DNA from: an uncultured Eubacteriales bacterium
GTDB lineage: Bacteria; Bacillota; Clostridia; Oscillospirales; CAG-272
Assembly: GCA_948467545.1 (NCBI GenBank)
Contig: CAOKER010000004.1
Span: 111,952 to 175,951 of the forward strand
Direction: 5' to 3'
Length of the DNA stretch: 64,000 bases
The position numbers were made by a program, and so were the translations under genes. The notes below the pieces were generated by a model. It was not told the origin of the DNA. It saw only the letters and a program-made list of their open reading frames with translations, and made no database searches. Positions 45,556 through 54,487 of this stretch are shown piece by piece. The stretch's first letter is position 1. Every line of letters starts with the position of its first letter.

Positions 45556-46776
45556 ATGAAAATTTTATCTGAAAAAAAAGCCGACAATGTATTTAAAACT
45601 CGCGCGATGAATGGAAATAAAGATAAAAAATCGAAGTTTTTATCTTTTGCCATGGCTGCCTTTATTACGGTATCGTCCGCGGGAATTTTTTCCGCCGGCT
45701 CCGGCATAAATGCCGAGGAACCGGAACTTGACGCAAAAAGCGCTATACTTATGGAGGCCGAAACAAGAACAGTTTTATACGAATACAATGCCGACGAGGC
45801 GCTTCCGCCGGCGTCTGTAACAAAGGTAATGACGCTCCTGCTCACTATGGAGGCGATAGATTCGGGCAGAATAGCTCTGACCGATACGATTTCAGTAAGT
45901 GAAAACGCGGCGTCCATGGGAGGTTCTCAGGTATATCTTCAGCCGGGAGAACAGATGTCGGTTGAGGATATGATAAAATGCGTTGTAATATCGTCCGCGA
46001 ACGACGCAGCCGTCGCGCTGGCGGAATTTATAAGCGGAAGCGAGGAGGGCTTTGTGTCCTTGATGAATGCGAGGGCTGCGGAGCTCGGAATGAATTCGAC
46101 TCATTTTGAAAATACAAACGGTCTCGACGATACGACAACAAATCATGTCACTTCGGCGCGCGATATTGCAATAATGTCAGCAGAGCTGCTGTCGCATCCC
46201 AAAATTATCGAATACAGCTCAACATGGATGGATTCCATAAGAGGCGGAGAATTCACGCTTGCAAATACCAACAAGCTTATAAGATTTTACGACGGGGCAA
46301 CCGGACTTAAAACGGGATCAACGTCGAAAGCCGGTTTCTGTATCAGTGCAACTGCAAAGAGAAACGACCTCCATCTCATTGCCGTCATAATGGGATCAAC
46401 GACGCGCGACGCTCGAAATGCCTCCGCTAAGAAGCTGCTTGACATCGGATTTGCAGGTTACTCCTTGATGAATTATCCGGAAAAAAACCTCGACGCGATC
46501 CGCGTTGTGGGAGGCACCAAGGATACATGCTTACTTACTGCGGCGGAATACAAGCGTGTAATTGACAAAAATTCAGGAAGCAATATAGAGGCTGTGACAG
46601 AAATACCGGAGTCTCTGAACGCTCCGATCGAAGCCGGAACTGTGATCGGACGAATTGTATATAAATGCGGCGAAACCGAGCTCGGAGAATCTGCGGTGAC
46701 AGCGGCGGAAACCGTTGACCGTATCGGATATTTTCAGGTTCTGATCGACATAATTTTAAATTTTTTTATGATTTAA
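45556..46776 (+). CDS. D-alanyl-D-alanine carboxypeptidase (DacF-like, S11)
   Basis: A 406-residue low-molecular-weight penicillin-binding protein that trims the terminal D-Ala of peptidoglycan stem peptides. The three active-site motifs are clear: Ser87-x-x-Lys90 (PPASVTKV), Ser147-Ala-Asn149, and Lys252-Thr-Gly. A signal peptide spans about residues 27-53 (KFLSFAMAAFITVSSAG...). The C-terminal beta domain (PBP5_C) and a final hydrophobic segment that anchors it to the membrane (FQVLIDIILNFFMI) follow. The start at 45556 has CGGAG seven bases upstream; the open frame back to 45445 has no ribosome site. In spore formers, close homologues act in cortex maturation; that role is only possible here. 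Confidence 0.93.
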   Translation: MKILSEKKADNVFKTRAMNGNKDKKSKFLSFAMAAFITVSSAGIFSAGSGINAEEPELDAKSAILMEAETRTVLYEYNADEALPPASVTKVMTLLLTMEAIDSGRIALTDTISVSENAASMGGSQVYLQPGEQMSVEDMIKCVVISSANDAAVALAEFISGSEEGFVSLMNARAAELGMNSTHFENTNGLDDTTTNHVTSARDIAIMSAELLSHPKIIEYSSTWMDSIRGGEFTLANTNKLIRFYDGATGLKTGSTSKAGFCISATAKRNDLHLIAVIMGSTTRDARNASAKKLLDIGFAGYSLMNYPEKNLDAIRVVGGTKDTCLLTAAEYKRVIDKNSGSNIEAVTEIPESLNAPIEAGTVIGRIVYKCGETELGESAVTAAETVDRIGYFQVLIDIILNFFMI

Positions 46777-46797
46777 AAAAAATATAACAAATTGCTA

Positions 46798-46826
46798 TTG
46801 CAAGAATTAAAAAATGAGTGTATAAT
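46798..46826 (+). promoter_or_regulatory. Promoter of pgi
   Basis: TTGCAA (46798-46803), 17 bases, TATAAT (46821-46826), giving a leader of about 40 bases before pgi. Confidence 0.75.
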
Positions 46827-46874
46827 AAAATCGTAAAAAATATATAAATTTAAAATTCCGCGAGGGACAGTGTA

Positions 46875-48221
46875 ATGGCAATTAAACTTGATTTGGCATA
46901 CTCAGGGAAATTTATTTCCTCAGAGCAGCTCACGGCTCTTGAGTCAGAGACAAACGGCGCGTTTGAAAAGGTAATGACAGGGAGCGGAGAGGGAAACGAT
47001 TTCCTCGGCTGGCGCGATCTGCCTTTGAACTACGACAGAGAAGAATTTTTCAGAATTAAAAAAGCGGCTGAATACATTAAAGGCAATTGTGATATATTTA
47101 TAGTAATCGGAATCGGCGGTTCTTATCTCGGCGCGAGAGCGGCGATTGAATTTGTAAAGAGCCCGCTCTACAATTCGCTTAAAAAGGATACGCCGGACAT
47201 ATATTTTGCGGGAAATTCGCTTACTCCATCATACATAAATGAGCTTCTTGAACTCTGCGAGGGGAAGGATGTATGCCTTAATGTTATTTCAAAATCAGGA
47301 ACTACAACCGAGCCCGCGCTTGCTTTTCGTATATTCCGTTCTTATATTGAAAAACGTTACGGAGCAGCTGAGGCGGCAAAGAGAATTTTTGTAACCACCG
47401 ACAAATGCCGCGGAACTCTCAAAAGATTTGCTGACAGCATGGGATATGAAACTTTTGTTGTTCCGGATAATATAGGTGGACGTTACTCGGTCCTTACGGC
47501 AGTGGGGCTTCTTCCAATTGCCGCGGCAGGCATCGACATTGACGAAATGATGAAGGGCGCGGCAGACGCAAGAGCCGAGTATACCTCGAAGAAGTTTTCC
47601 GAAAACGATGTTATGAAATATGCCGCAGTCAGAAACTTCTTTTATCGAAACGGAAAGAAAATCGAGCTTTTTGCTTCGTATGATACAAGCGTAGCTCTTT
47701 TTGCGGAGTGGTGGAAGCAGCTCTTCGGAGAGAGCGAAGGAAAAGACGGTGTAGCTCTTTACCCGGCTTCCGCAATTTTTTCAACAGACCTTCATTCTCT
47801 CGGTCAGCTTATTCAGCAGGGCGAGCGGAATCTTATAGAAACTGTTCTTTATATCGACAATCCTGCCTCTGACATTAAAATCGAAGAGGATAAGGATAAT
47901 CTTGACGGACTGAATTTTCTTTCCGGTGAGATGATGAAGGATGTCAACCGAACCGCGTTTACGGCGACAGCAATCGCTCACAGTGACGGCGGCGTACCGA
48001 ACATTATTATCGAAGCTGACGACAGGTCGGCACACACCTTTGGCTGTCTCGTTTATTTCTTTGAACTTGCATGCGGTGTTTCTGCTTATATGCTCGGCGT
48101 TAATCCGTTTAACCAGCCGGGTGTTGAAGCATACAAAACCAACATGTACGCGCTTCTCGGCAAGCCCGGCTACGAAGCTTTACGTACCGAGCTGGAAAAA
48201 AGAATCGGTAAAACAAATTGA
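46875..48221 (+). CDS. pgi: Glucose-6-phosphate isomerase
   Basis: A 448-residue phosphoglucose isomerase, interconverting glucose-6-phosphate and fructose-6-phosphate. It is of the shorter Firmicutes type. Motifs: the SIS-domain start [17 protein letters not shown] (about residues 77-93), [17 protein letters not shown], the sugar-phosphate loop, [14 protein letters not shown], and [19 protein letters not shown] precedes the ATG, and a consensus promoter lies just upstream. The P-loop protein gene follows after 38 bases and may be co-transcribed. Confidence 0.96.
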   Translation: MAIKLDLAYSGKFISSEQLTALESETNGAFEKVMTGSGEGNDFLGWRDLPLNYDREEFFRIKKAAEYIKGNCDIFIVIGIGGSYLGARAAIEFVKSPLYNSLKKDTPDIYFAGNSLTPSYINELLELCEGKDVCLNVISKSGTTTEPALAFRIFRSYIEKRYGAAEAAKRIFVTTDKCRGTLKRFADSMGYETFVVPDNIGGRYSVLTAVGLLPIAAAGIDIDEMMKGAADARAEYTSKKFSENDVMKYAAVRNFFYRNGKKIELFASYDTSVALFAEWWKQLFGESEGKDGVALYPASAIFSTDLHSLGQLIQQGERNLIETVLYIDNPASDIKIEEDKDNLDGLNFLSGEMMKDVNRTAFTATAIAHSDGGVPNIIIEADDRSAHTFGCLVYFFELACGVSAYMLGVNPFNQPGVEAYKTNMYALLGKPGYEALRTELEKRIGKTN

Positions 48222-48259
48222 ACTTTACAAAATCAAATTTTTAATCAGGAGGACACAAA

Positions 48260-48670
48260 ATGATAAAACTGATTGTCGGAATTAAGGGAACGGGAAAGAC
48301 AAAGCAGCTTATTGACATGGCAAATGCAGCGGTTACAGCTACAAATGGTTGTGTAATTTGTGTTGAAAAAGGAAACAAGCTGATTCACGAAATAAAATAT
48401 CAGGCAAGACTGGTAGATGCCGACGAATATGCCATTGATGACGCCCGCTCGCTTTACGGCTTCGTGAGCGGTATGTTTGCAAGCAATCATGATGTGACGG
48501 ATTTGTTTATCGATTCGGCGCTTAAAATCTGCAACAACGATATAAATGAATTTATCGAGTTTGTTAAGAAGCTTGACAAGTTTACCGCAGAGCATCAGAT
48601 GAACATTGTAATTACTTCTTCAATTCCTGTAGAGGAGCTTCCTTCGGAGCTTGAAAAGTATACAAAATAA
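48260..48670 (+). CDS. Small P-loop protein of unknown function
   Basis: A 136-residue protein with a Walker A motif at the extreme N terminus (GIKGTGKT, residues 7-14) and a weak Walker-B-like strand (DLFIDSA, then MNIVITSSIP). It is shorter than most P-loop ATPases and lacks further recognisable motifs. Such proteins in clostridial genomes are often labelled PilT-like or hypothetical; I would not assign a motility role. GGAGGA lies a good distance before the ATG. It is downstream of pgi and ended by the hairpin at 48713-48756. It may bind nucleotide; nothing more can be said. Confidence 0.75.
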   Translation: MIKLIVGIKGTGKTKQLIDMANAAVTATNGCVICVEKGNKLIHEIKYQARLVDADEYAIDDARSLYGFVSGMFASNHDVTDLFIDSALKICNNDINEFIEFVKKLDKFTAEHQMNIVITSSIPVEELPSELEKYTK

Positions 48671-48712
48671 GCTCGTTTTCATAAATTTAAAATTTTATTC
48701 ATAATTATAGAT

Positions 48713-48756
48713 AAGCGGAATTCGTACTTAAGGGTAGGATTTCCGCTTTCTTTTTT
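48713..48756 (+). terminator. Terminator after the pgi-P-loop gene pair
   Basis: AAGCGGAA and TTTCCGCTT pair across a 19-base loop and are followed by TCTTTTTT. The long loop makes it a less compact hairpin than the others, but the T-run is good. Confidence 0.7.
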
Positions 48757-49184
48757 ACGTGGGACAAAAATTTGCCGTTGAGAGATTAATTTCATAAAGT
48801 GTACAATTTGCCGTATATTTAAATAACACAAAATAAATAATTGTATATTTATAACATTATTACATTCTTTATACCTTGTTTTGTAAACTAATAAGTATAG
48901 AAATAACATACCGAAATCACATCGGTTATCAATAACCGCTTATATTTGTCACGTGACTGTCACGTGACGTCACGCTGCAGATAAGAATAGATTAGATAAG
49001 AAAAGATTAAGAATAAGAAACTCTCGTTCTCTCCTCTCTCTTTTTCTCTCTGTATAAAGACAGCTTTTTACCGTGAAACCTGTGGAAAACCTATCTGCCG
49101 GAGCAAATCCAAAGTAAAGTCAGAATAAAATCATAATAAAGTTAGAGTAAAGTCAGAACAAAATTATAATAAAATACTGATTTC
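48757..49184. other. Gene-free interval with palindromes and simple-sequence blocks
   Basis: It contains CGGTTA-TCAA-TAACCG (48923-48938), two copies of the palindrome GTCACGTGAC (48948-48957 and 48959-48968) plus a half copy (48969-48974), then a purine-rich block (about 48979-49020) and a pyrimidine-rich block (about 49021-49051). Just 3' of birA is a 33-base-period tandem repeat at 49116-49173 (unit AAAGTCAGAAYAAAATYATAATAAA twice, with a third partial). No open frame looks like a gene. Confidence 0.55.
49116..49173. repeat. Two-copy tandem repeat, 33-base period
   Basis: Two 25-base A-rich blocks starting at 49116 and 49149 differ at two positions. They lie immediately downstream of the minus-strand birA gene and give it a T-rich 3' flank on its own strand. 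Confidence 0.6.
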
Positions 49185-50183
49185 TCATACGTATCCCCCG
49201 AATCCTCTTACAGCGATTTCACCGCCTGTGACATCTGAGAGAGAGCCGTCGGGATAACGCAGATGAAGTGAAAAATCATCGTTTATTTTCTCTGCATAGG
49301 CTGTTTTATTTTCATCATCGGATATTACACATACCTGTCTTCCCGTTGTTACACAGAGCTCGCGATAGCTGTTCAGGTACATGTCTTTTTTATAAGGCCA
49401 TGCCGAGCGAAGCTTATCAAGCTCCTTTATAATTTCAGCGGCAAGTTCCGCGCGGCTGATTTTTTTTCCCGTTTCAAGGAAAATAGAAGAGGCAACGGAC
49501 GAAATGCTGTCGGGAAAATACGTTTCAGCGATATTTATTCCAATTCCTATGACAATATACTGAACCTGAAGAGTTTCACTGTCGGTAGATATTTCGGTAA
49601 GAATACCGCAGATTTTTTTTCCGTTCATAACAAGATCGTTTACCCATTTTATACCCGGCTGTACACCGCAGACAGCGTAAATGGCAGATGCCGCGGCTAC
49701 CGCCGTCCACGCTGTAACGGACGCCGTATCGGCAGGAGCGGTATACGGTCTCATGAGAAACGAGAGATAGAGCCCTTTTTCATCGGGAGAAATAAAGTTT
49801 TTGCCTCGCCGGCCTCTGCCTTTTGTCTGTTCCGATGATATTACGGCGAAACCGTCTTCAGCTCCGTTTTCAGCCAAACTTTTGAGAAGAGTGTTCGTCG
49901 AACCTACTGTTTTCAAACATGAAACCGTTTTTATTCTCGATGGCAAAATGAGCCTGCTAAGCTCCGTGAGCATACGGCTGTCCGTATCAGGCGTCAAGCA
50001 GAAGCTGTTTCCGCGTACGGATGTGTGTATGCTATATCCGTCTGCCATCAATGCTCTTACGGCGTCGGCAACTTCCCCGCAGTCTATTCCAAAACTTTGG
50101 CATATGCTGTCACAAGTTACGTATCCGTCTGTGTCACTTAAAATTTTCAGTACGTTTTTAACGGTATTATCGAAATTAAACAC
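49185..50183 (-). CDS. birA: Bifunctional biotin ligase / biotin repressor BirA
   Basis: BirA attaches biotin to carboxylase carrier domains and, in this two-domain form, can repress biotin genes. The N-terminal winged helix covers about residues 5-60 (VLKILSDTDGYVTCDSICQSFGI...). The ligase domain has SSEQTKGRGRRGKNFISP (ATP/biotin loop), the catalytic-site lysine in GIKWVNDLVMNGKKICGILTE, and YIVIGIGINI. The C-terminal SH3-like domain is present. I placed the start at GTG 50183, with AAGGAT nine bases upstream; a TTG at 50204 is in frame but has no ribosome site. It stands alone; no biotin synthesis gene is in the window. Confidence 0.94.
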   Translation of the reverse strand: MFNFDNTVKNVLKILSDTDGYVTCDSICQSFGIDCGEVADAVRALMADGYSIHTSVRGNSFCLTPDTDSRMLTELSRLILPSRIKTVSCLKTVGSTNTLLKSLAENGAEDGFAVISSEQTKGRGRRGKNFISPDEKGLYLSFLMRPYTAPADTASVTAWTAVAAASAIYAVCGVQPGIKWVNDLVMNGKKICGILTEISTDSETLQVQYIVIGIGINIAETYFPDSISSVASSIFLETGKKISRAELAAEIIKELDKLRSAWPYKKDMYLNSYRELCVTTGRQVCVISDDENKTAYAEKINDDFSLHLRYPDGSLSDVTGGEIAVRGFGGYV

Positions 50184-50204
50184 AACTTTTTTATCCTTAT
50201 TCAA

Positions 50205-50723
50205 GCAATTTTGATTTTTGATATTATTTTACTACAAAACCAAAATGCTTGCAAGTTAATTTTCGCGGCTGACAAATCCCGATGTTTATCCGACGTCAAA
50301 CCGTACTTTGATATATCTGTTTACAATCGGTCTTTGTATCTTTATTGACGGTCTTTTTTAGAGCATATCCGTTGCCGTTCGTTTTTTGAAATTATCAATG
50401 TTGACGTCTGTCTTTAAAATTTTTATATCGGATTTAGGTTCTTGCAATTATTTCTATTGGCTTTTGTCTTTACAGTATTTCCGTTTGCCTTAGGTATCTG
50501 CAATTCTTGTATCAACAACCTGTCTATACGGTATTTCTATTGACAATCGTTTTTTACCGTGTTATCATACAGGACAGGTCCTATAAAAAACGATGCCGAT
50601 GTATAGTCATCTAACAGACAGCCGAGCTTTTCCGATTTACATTTGGATATAATGGAATTTTTACGAAAAAAGGAAATTTCAACTTCAGTATATACAAAAA
50701 ATACGGTGATAAAAGGTAAGAAT
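50205..50723 (+). promoter_or_regulatory. Leader with consensus promoter and degenerate promoter-like repeats
   Basis: TTGACA (50540-50545), 17 bases, TATCAT (50563-50568) is a near-perfect promoter for the gene at 50724. Upstream, 50280-50540 contains several loosely repeated T-rich stretches around TTGAC or TTGCC and TATTTCTATTG (for example TATTTCTATTGGC near 50450 and TATTTCTATTGACAA at about 50532). No gene or known riboswitch is seen. Confidence 0.6.
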
Positions 50724-52409
50724 ATGATAATCAAGGTGAAAAAATTTTGTGGTGTATTGATTGCATCATTGCTTGCAGCCGCTGCACTGCATACGGGACA
50801 AGCCGTTGCCGCATTGCCGGACAGTGCAAGGGAAACAGCCGATAATATAACGGAAACGGTCGATAATATAATTGATTTTTCACTTCGTCAAAGCGGAGCC
50901 AAATCGGTTCAGGAATGGGTTGATACAGCTTTGACCGACGGTGCGGGTACTACCTCGGAGTGGTATATCATCGGACTTCTGCAATACAACAAAAGCATAG
51001 ATTTTTCCGGCTATGCCGACGCGCTTGAGGACTATCTTGAAGAAAACGAAATATCATCCGCCTCTTCGAGGTTAAAATACGCTCTTGTGCTGTACGGATG
51101 CGGACGCGGAGAAAGCGATTTTGTCCGTAATGCAATTGACAGTTCTGTCGGAGAACAAGGTATTATGAGCTATGTATACGGACTTCATATGTTTTCAAAC
51201 GGGCTGCGCTCGGACAGCATTACGCCGGAGGCGGTTATTCAGAAAATCATTTCTTTGCAGCTTGACGACGGCGGATGGGCGGTATCCGGAAATAAAAGCG
51301 ATACCGATGTTACAGCGATGACGCTGCAGGCGCTTGCTCCGTATTATAATGAAATGACTGACGTAGCGCATGCCGCAGATACCGCACTGCAGCTTCTCTC
51401 AAAACTGCAGCTTGATGACGGCAGCTACCGCAGCTATGGGGTACAGAATCCGGAGAGTACGTCTCAGGTAGTAACCGCGATTTCGGCGCTCGGAATAGAT
51501 CCTTTTACAGATCCGCGATTTATAAAGGGAGATAATACGCTGTTTGACGGAATAATGGCGTATCGGCTTGATGACGGCAGCTTTTCTCATACTCTTGGCG
51601 GCGGATACAATCAAAACGCGACAGTTCAGGTATTCTATTCAATGATAGCTGCATACAGACAGGAAAACGGTCTTAGTCCGCTGTACATTTTTAACGCAGA
51701 AGGGCAGGAGAATCCGACACAGAGTTCGCAAGAAGCTCAGGAAGAACGAAATACAAGCGAAATACAGACCGCCTCTGAAACGCGGGAAGATATAAGTAAC
51801 GGGAGCGGCGAATACGATACGGGGGGCTTTAATGACGGTGCGTTAGGTTATAAAATATGGATATACGCCGCAATAGCAGCTGCCGGTACGATTGTTTTGT
51901 CGGTACTTGCATTGAAAAAAAGTCTGAACAAAGGAAATTTTATCATCGTTGTACTGATCGCCGCGACCGCAGTTATATTCGTGCATTTCAGCAATTTTCA
52001 AACTGTTTCGGATTATTATTCGTCCGACAGCGATGAAAAATACACGCAGTTTGTGACAATGTCGATTTCCTGCGGGTCTATCGCGGAGCAGAGCAGCGAT
52101 GAACGTATTCCCGACGGCGGCATAATTCTGCCGGAAACGGAAATCGGAATAAATTCGGGTGATACAGTCTATGATGTTCTTGAAAGAGCTGCAAAAAAAT
52201 TCGGAATTATGTTTGACACCAAAGGGGCTCCGTCCGTTTATGTATCGGGAATTTCAAATATTTACGAGTTTGACTTCGGAGATCTTTCAGGATGGCTGTA
52301 CTTTGTCAACGGAGAAAGTCCGTCCGTAAGCTGCGCAGAGTATTCGCTTTCGGGAGGAGATTTTATCGAATGGAAATATACTGTTGATTTGGGAAAAGAA
52401 TTTGAATAA
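50724..52409 (+). CDS. Exported prenyltransferase-like / DUF4430 membrane protein
   Basis: A 561-residue protein. A signal peptide (MIIKVKKFCGVLIASLLAAA) leads to an alpha-toroid of the prenyltransferase/squalene-cyclase type (about residues 70-340) with repeated QLDDGGW/QLDDGSY/RLDDGSF motifs. A Ser/Glu-rich linker and two membrane helices (about 380-405 and 412-430) follow. Residues about 450-561 match DUF4430, the transcobalamin-like C-terminal domain (SGDTVYDVLERAAKKFGI, SGWLYFVNGE). The toroid plus DUF4430 pairing parallels eukaryotic cobalamin carriers (intrinsic factor/transcobalamin), so cobalamin or corrinoid binding is a reasonable guess. AAAGG precedes ATG 50724; upstream residues back to 50643 lack a ribosome site. 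Confidence 0.8.
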   Translation: MIIKVKKFCGVLIASLLAAAALHTGQAVAALPDSARETADNITETVDNIIDFSLRQSGAKSVQEWVDTALTDGAGTTSEWYIIGLLQYNKSIDFSGYADALEDYLEENEISSASSRLKYALVLYGCGRGESDFVRNAIDSSVGEQGIMSYVYGLHMFSNGLRSDSITPEAVIQKIISLQLDDGGWAVSGNKSDTDVTAMTLQALAPYYNEMTDVAHAADTALQLLSKLQLDDGSYRSYGVQNPESTSQVVTAISALGIDPFTDPRFIKGDNTLFDGIMAYRLDDGSFSHTLGGGYNQNATVQVFYSMIAAYRQENGLSPLYIFNAEGQENPTQSSQEAQEERNTSEIQTASETREDISNGSGEYDTGGFNDGALGYKIWIYAAIAAAGTIVLSVLALKKSLNKGNFIIVVLIAATAVIFVHFSNFQTVSDYYSSDSDEKYTQFVTMSISCGSIAEQSSDERIPDGGIILPETEIGINSGDTVYDVLERAAKKFGIMFDTKGAPSVYVSGISNIYEFDFGDLSGWLYFVNGESPSVSCAEYSLSGGDFIEWKYTVDLGKEFE

Positions 52410-52428
52410 CCGGCTCTGAAAATTCATA

Positions 52429-52457
52429 TTGTATTTTCAGGGTAAATATGGTATACT
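52429..52457 (+). promoter_or_regulatory. Promoter of the yhaM-like gene
   Basis: TTGTAT (52429-52434), 17 bases, TATACT (52452-52457), about 100 bases before the gene. Confidence 0.6.
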
Positions 52458-52566
52458 AATAAAATAAAAAAGTTATTCCTCCGTATACTTGAGTCGGCGG
52501 TCTGACAGTCAGTATAGGTGTAAAGATATGGATTCCTAACAACGGAAAGGAGTTGTACCCATAAAT

Positions 52567-53514
52567 ATGGAATATAATAAATCAGTGTGCGATATGAGTG
52601 TAGGAGATGAGGTTGAAGGCTTCTACATACTTAAGGAAGCGTATTCAAAGATATCGGCGGCGGGTAAGCCGTTTCTAAATGCGCAGATTTCCGACCGCAG
52701 CGGAGTTATCGATGTTAAAATGTGGGACTATGTCGGATCTCTCGGCACGGCGGACGCAGGGAAAGTTATCAAAATTCGCGGAGAGATTTCCGAATATAAA
52801 AGCTCGCTTCAGCTTATGGCCAGCCGTATCAGGCTTGCTGCGCCGGAGGATGTATACGATATATCCGCGCTTGTTCCGGTTGCACCGGTAGATATAGAAA
52901 AGACCTATGGGTATATCGTTAATACCGTCGATTCGATTACAGACGCGGATTATCGGGCTGTGTGCCTTAAAATGCTTGAGCGTCACGGCGGCTCGTTCCG
53001 TTCGATTCCGGCTGCAAAAAGCGTACATCACAGCTTTATTTCAGGGCTTTTAATGCACACCGCAAATATGCTCAGAACAGCGGATTTTCTTTCCGGTTTA
53101 TACGGCGAAATTATTAACCGCAGCCTGCTGCTGTCGGGAACACTGCTGCACGACTTTGCGAAGGATAAAGAATTCACTCTGTCAGAGCTTGGCATTGTGA
53201 CAGATTATTCGGTTAAGGGACAGCTTCTCGGCCATCTCGTCATGTGTGCTCAAGAGGTTGCGGAGCTCGGAGCCGAGCTTGGAATACCGGAGGAAAAATC
53301 GGTTCTTCTCCAGCATATGATACTTTCTCATCACGGAGAGCCCGAATTCGGAGCCGCGGTGAAACCTTGTTGTGCTGAAGCGGAGCTTCTTTCATATATC
53401 GATCTTGTAGACAGCCGAATGGAGATTTACGCCGAGAATCTCGACGGAATTGAAAAGGGACAGTTCAGCGGCAGGGTATATGCTCTTGACAAAAAAATTT
53501 ATTGTCACGAGTGA
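52567..53514 (+). CDS. YhaM-like 3'-5' exoribonuclease (OB fold + HD domain)
   Basis: A 315-residue protein with the YhaM architecture: an N-terminal OB fold (about residues 10-90; FLNAQISDRSGVIDVKMWD) and an HD hydrolase domain (about 155-285) with VHHSFISGLLMHTANM, the metal-binding His-Asp of LLHDFAKD (about 195-196) and ILSHHGEPEFGA. YhaM family enzymes degrade RNA and single-stranded DNA from the 3' end in Firmicutes. AAAGGAG is 14 bases before the ATG, somewhat far, but no better start is available. It is followed after 79 bases by a sugar-kinase gene; a shared transcript is plausible. Confidence 0.92.
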   Translation: MEYNKSVCDMSVGDEVEGFYILKEAYSKISAAGKPFLNAQISDRSGVIDVKMWDYVGSLGTADAGKVIKIRGEISEYKSSLQLMASRIRLAAPEDVYDISALVPVAPVDIEKTYGYIVNTVDSITDADYRAVCLKMLERHGGSFRSIPAAKSVHHSFISGLLMHTANMLRTADFLSGLYGEIINRSLLLSGTLLHDFAKDKEFTLSELGIVTDYSVKGQLLGHLVMCAQEVAELGAELGIPEEKSVLLQHMILSHHGEPEFGAAVKPCCAEAELLSYIDLVDSRMEIYAENLDGIEKGQFSGRVYALDKKIYCHE

Positions 53515-53593
53515 GCTTAAATATGCTTAGGGCAGCGGTGGGGCATGCGATATATCGGAGCTGTACCAGCGCTGCAGAAAGGAACGGACACAA

Positions 53594-54487
53594 ATGCGAA
53601 TTTTGAACTTTGGTTCTCTGAATATAGATTATGTATACCGTGTAAACGAGATAGTACGCCCCGGTGAGACAATATCCGCCTCAGTAAGGGACAGATTTTG
53701 CGGAGGAAAGGGACTGAATCAGTCGACGGCGCTCGCCAGAGCCGGGGCAAAGGTTTGTCATGCCGGAATGACCGGCCGAGAAGGCGCTTTTCTGATTGAC
53801 GCGCTGAAGGACAGCGGGGTAGACACACGGTATATAGTCATGTCCGAAGCGGAAAGCGGACACGCCGTTATTCAAGTCAACAAGGAAGGCCAAAACTCCA
53901 TTATAATTTATCCCGGAGCAAACAGACAGATATCCGAGGAGATGGTCGACAGGGTTCTCGACGGCTTTGATGAGGACGACTGGGTACTTCTTCAGAATGA
54001 AATCAGCAATACCGGCTATATAATTGACAAGGCGTATGAAAAGGGATTGAAAATAGCCTTTAATCCGTCCCCGATAGATGACAGTATAAGCGGTCTTCCT
54101 CTTGAAAAGGTGAGCCTGTTTTTCCTGAATGAAATTGAGGGAGAGGCTATTACCGGAAAAAACAAAAGTGACGACATCTGCGACGAGCTTCTTTCAAAAT
54201 ACGAGGAAGCGGAGGCGGTGCTTACTCTCGGTTCGCGCGGAGCGGTCTTTGCTTCCGCTGGAATCAGGCTGTTTCAGGAGGCGGTTCCCGTCAAAGCGGT
54301 GGATACAACCGCCGCCGGAGATACATTTACCGGATATTTTCTTCACAGCTATGCATCTGGGCAGACGCCCGAACATTCTCTTCTCAGAGCAGCGACCGCG
54401 GCGTCTGTCGCGGTCGGCAGAAAAGGAGCTATGCCGTCCATTCCGTATGACAGGGACGTTACCGAGATGATGCAGAGAGGAGTTTAA
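53594..54487 (+). CDS. PfkB-family sugar kinase, ribokinase-like
   Basis: A 297-residue PfkB kinase. The N-terminal signature GGKGLNQSTALARAGAKV (about residues 37-54) and the C-terminal DTTAAGDTFTGYF, with the catalytic-base Asp in AAGD, are both present, as is GSRGAVFA. The pattern is closest to ribokinases, which phosphorylate D-ribose with ATP, but related kinases use other pentoses or nucleosides, and no ribose transporter or rbsD is nearby. AAAGGAA precedes the ATG. The stop codon touches the next gene's ATG at 54488, so the two are translationally coupled, an odd pairing of a sugar kinase with an exported deacetylase. Confidence 0.88.
   Translation: MRILNFGSLNIDYVYRVNEIVRPGETISASVRDRFCGGKGLNQSTALARAGAKVCHAGMTGREGAFLIDALKDSGVDTRYIVMSEAESGHAVIQVNKEGQNSIIIYPGANRQISEEMVDRVLDGFDEDDWVLLQNEISNTGYIIDKAYEKGLKIAFNPSPIDDSISGLPLEKVSLFFLNEIEGEAITGKNKSDDICDELLSKYEEAEAVLTLGSRGAVFASAGIRLFQEAVPVKAVDTTAAGDTFTGYFLHSYASGQTPEHSLLRAATAASVAVGRKGAMPSIPYDRDVTEMMQRGV

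Noticed and set aside
48679..48909. Minus-strand frame of 76 codons after the P-loop gene
   Set aside because: Covers the terminator at 48713-48756 and AT-rich DNA; no ribosome site or similarity.
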